Under the pieces are notes generated by a model, which saw only the letters and a list, made by a program, of their open reading frames with translations, had not been told where the DNA came from and did not search any database. Below, piece by piece: positions 6,461-6,822 of a stretch of 6,822 nt of DNA (its first letter is position 1; each line of letters opens with the position of its first letter). A program made the position numbers and the translations under genes. Source of the DNA: Megasphaera sp. UBA5897 (GTDB lineage Bacteria > Bacillota > Negativicutes > Veillonellales > Megasphaeraceae); contig DJEN01000037.1 in NCBI GenBank assembly GCA_002431345.1, positions 17,106 through 23,927 on the forward strand, given 5' to 3'.

Positions 6461-6822
6461 ATGAACGAAACGATGAAAGATAAAAAAATAGCTGTTGTAG
6501 TAGGAGGCCCTTCTACGGAAGCGGCTGTATCCAGACGAACCGGTGCAGCCATTGCAGATGCATTAAAACAAAAAGGATACCAGACGGAAACGATTGAGCT
6601 GGTACCAAACAAACTGGCAGATCAATTAAAAGAAAAAAACATAGATGTCGTATTTAATGCGCTTCACGGCCGCTATGGCGAAGACGGCGTACTGCAGGGC
6701 CTGTGTGAAATGATGGGCATTCCGTATACCGGACCGGGCGTTATGGCAAGTGCAGTCGGTATGAACAAAGTTATGAGCAAATGTGCTTTTAAAGGCGCAG
6801 GGATTGCCACAGCCCCGTTTGC
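6461..6822 (+). CDS. ddl: Ddl, D-alanine--D-alanine ligase (5' part only)
   Basis: The first 120 codons of a gene that runs past the window edge. Ddl is a cytoplasmic ATP-grasp enzyme that joins two D-Ala molecules; the dipeptide is the substrate of MurF in this cluster. The visible N-terminal domain has AVVVGGPSTEAAVSRRTG (11-28), VVFNALHGRYGEDGVLQG (63-80) and IPYTGPGVMASAVGMNK, the expected order for the family. Glu20 matches the active-site Glu15 of E. coli DdlB, and His69 the conserved HG of LHGxxGEDG. The usual Glu-Arg/His-Glu before VS is Glu-Ala-Ala here. The residues that separate D-Ala-D-Ala from D-Ala-D-Lac ligases lie beyond the window, so specificity is inferred from context. The start is the ATG at 6461, 7 bases after AAAGGA (6448-6453) and one base after the murC stop, suggesting translational coupling. 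Confidence 0.93.
   Translation, partial: MNETMKDKKIAVVVGGPSTEAAVSRRTGAAIADALKQKGYQTETIELVPNKLADQLKEKNIDVVFNALHGRYGEDGVLQGLCEMMGIPYTGPGVMASAVGMNKVMSKCAFKGAGIATAPF

Noticed and set aside
1..6822. A hidden accessory system (phage, defence, transposon, CRISPR, riboswitch)
   Set aside because: Nearly every base belongs to seven recognised core cell-wall genes with gaps of at most 35 bases. No repeats arrays, terminal inverted repeats or structured leader were seen, so no new system can be supported here.

Overview
The window is a stretch of a bacterial division and cell-wall (dcw) gene cluster. Seven genes, all on the + strand, encode the cytoplasmic and inner-membrane steps that build the peptidoglycan precursor. 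In order they are murE (last 50 codons only), murF, mraY, murD, murG, murC and ddl (first 120 codons only). Every gene shows the hallmark motifs of its family and none looks broken. I see no RNA gene, mobile element, CRISPR array, phage gene or accessory system. No gene-free stretch is longer than about 35 bases.

Layout: murE and murF overlap by one base (TAATG). murF and mraY are 5 bases apart, mraY and murD 35, murD and murG 26, and murG and murC 28 with the start I prefer. murC and ddl are 1 base apart. No GC-rich hairpin followed by a T-run separates any pair, so the seven genes read as one operon that continues beyond both edges. The mraY-murD gap is the only AT-rich one, and it holds a weak candidate internal promoter.

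How the genes work together: MurC adds L-Ala to UDP-MurNAc. MurD then adds D-Glu, MurE the diamino acid (the remaining GKGHE motif fits meso-diaminopimelate) and MurF the D-Ala-D-Ala made by Ddl. MraY moves the phospho-MurNAc-pentapeptide onto undecaprenyl phosphate (lipid I), and MurG adds GlcNAc (lipid II). MurE, MurF, MurD and MurC are four paralogues of the ATP-dependent Mur ligase fold. The only steps from UDP-GlcNAc to lipid II not represented here are MurA and MurB, along with glutamate racemase, which supplies D-Glu.

Organism: mid-range base composition, a Firmicutes-sized MraY (321 aa) and the gene order suggest a Firmicutes-type bacterium. Wording in MurG and Ddl made me think of Negativicutes (Veillonella/Megasphaera/Dialister relatives). 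That is inference from memory and is not proven by this window. The points most worth a second look are the absence of ftsW between murD and murG, the absence of murB between murC and ddl, an altered nucleotide-loop motif in MurC, start-codon ambiguities at murD, murG and murC, and a perfect 9-bp hairpin inside murF. I did not find a previously undescribed system here.
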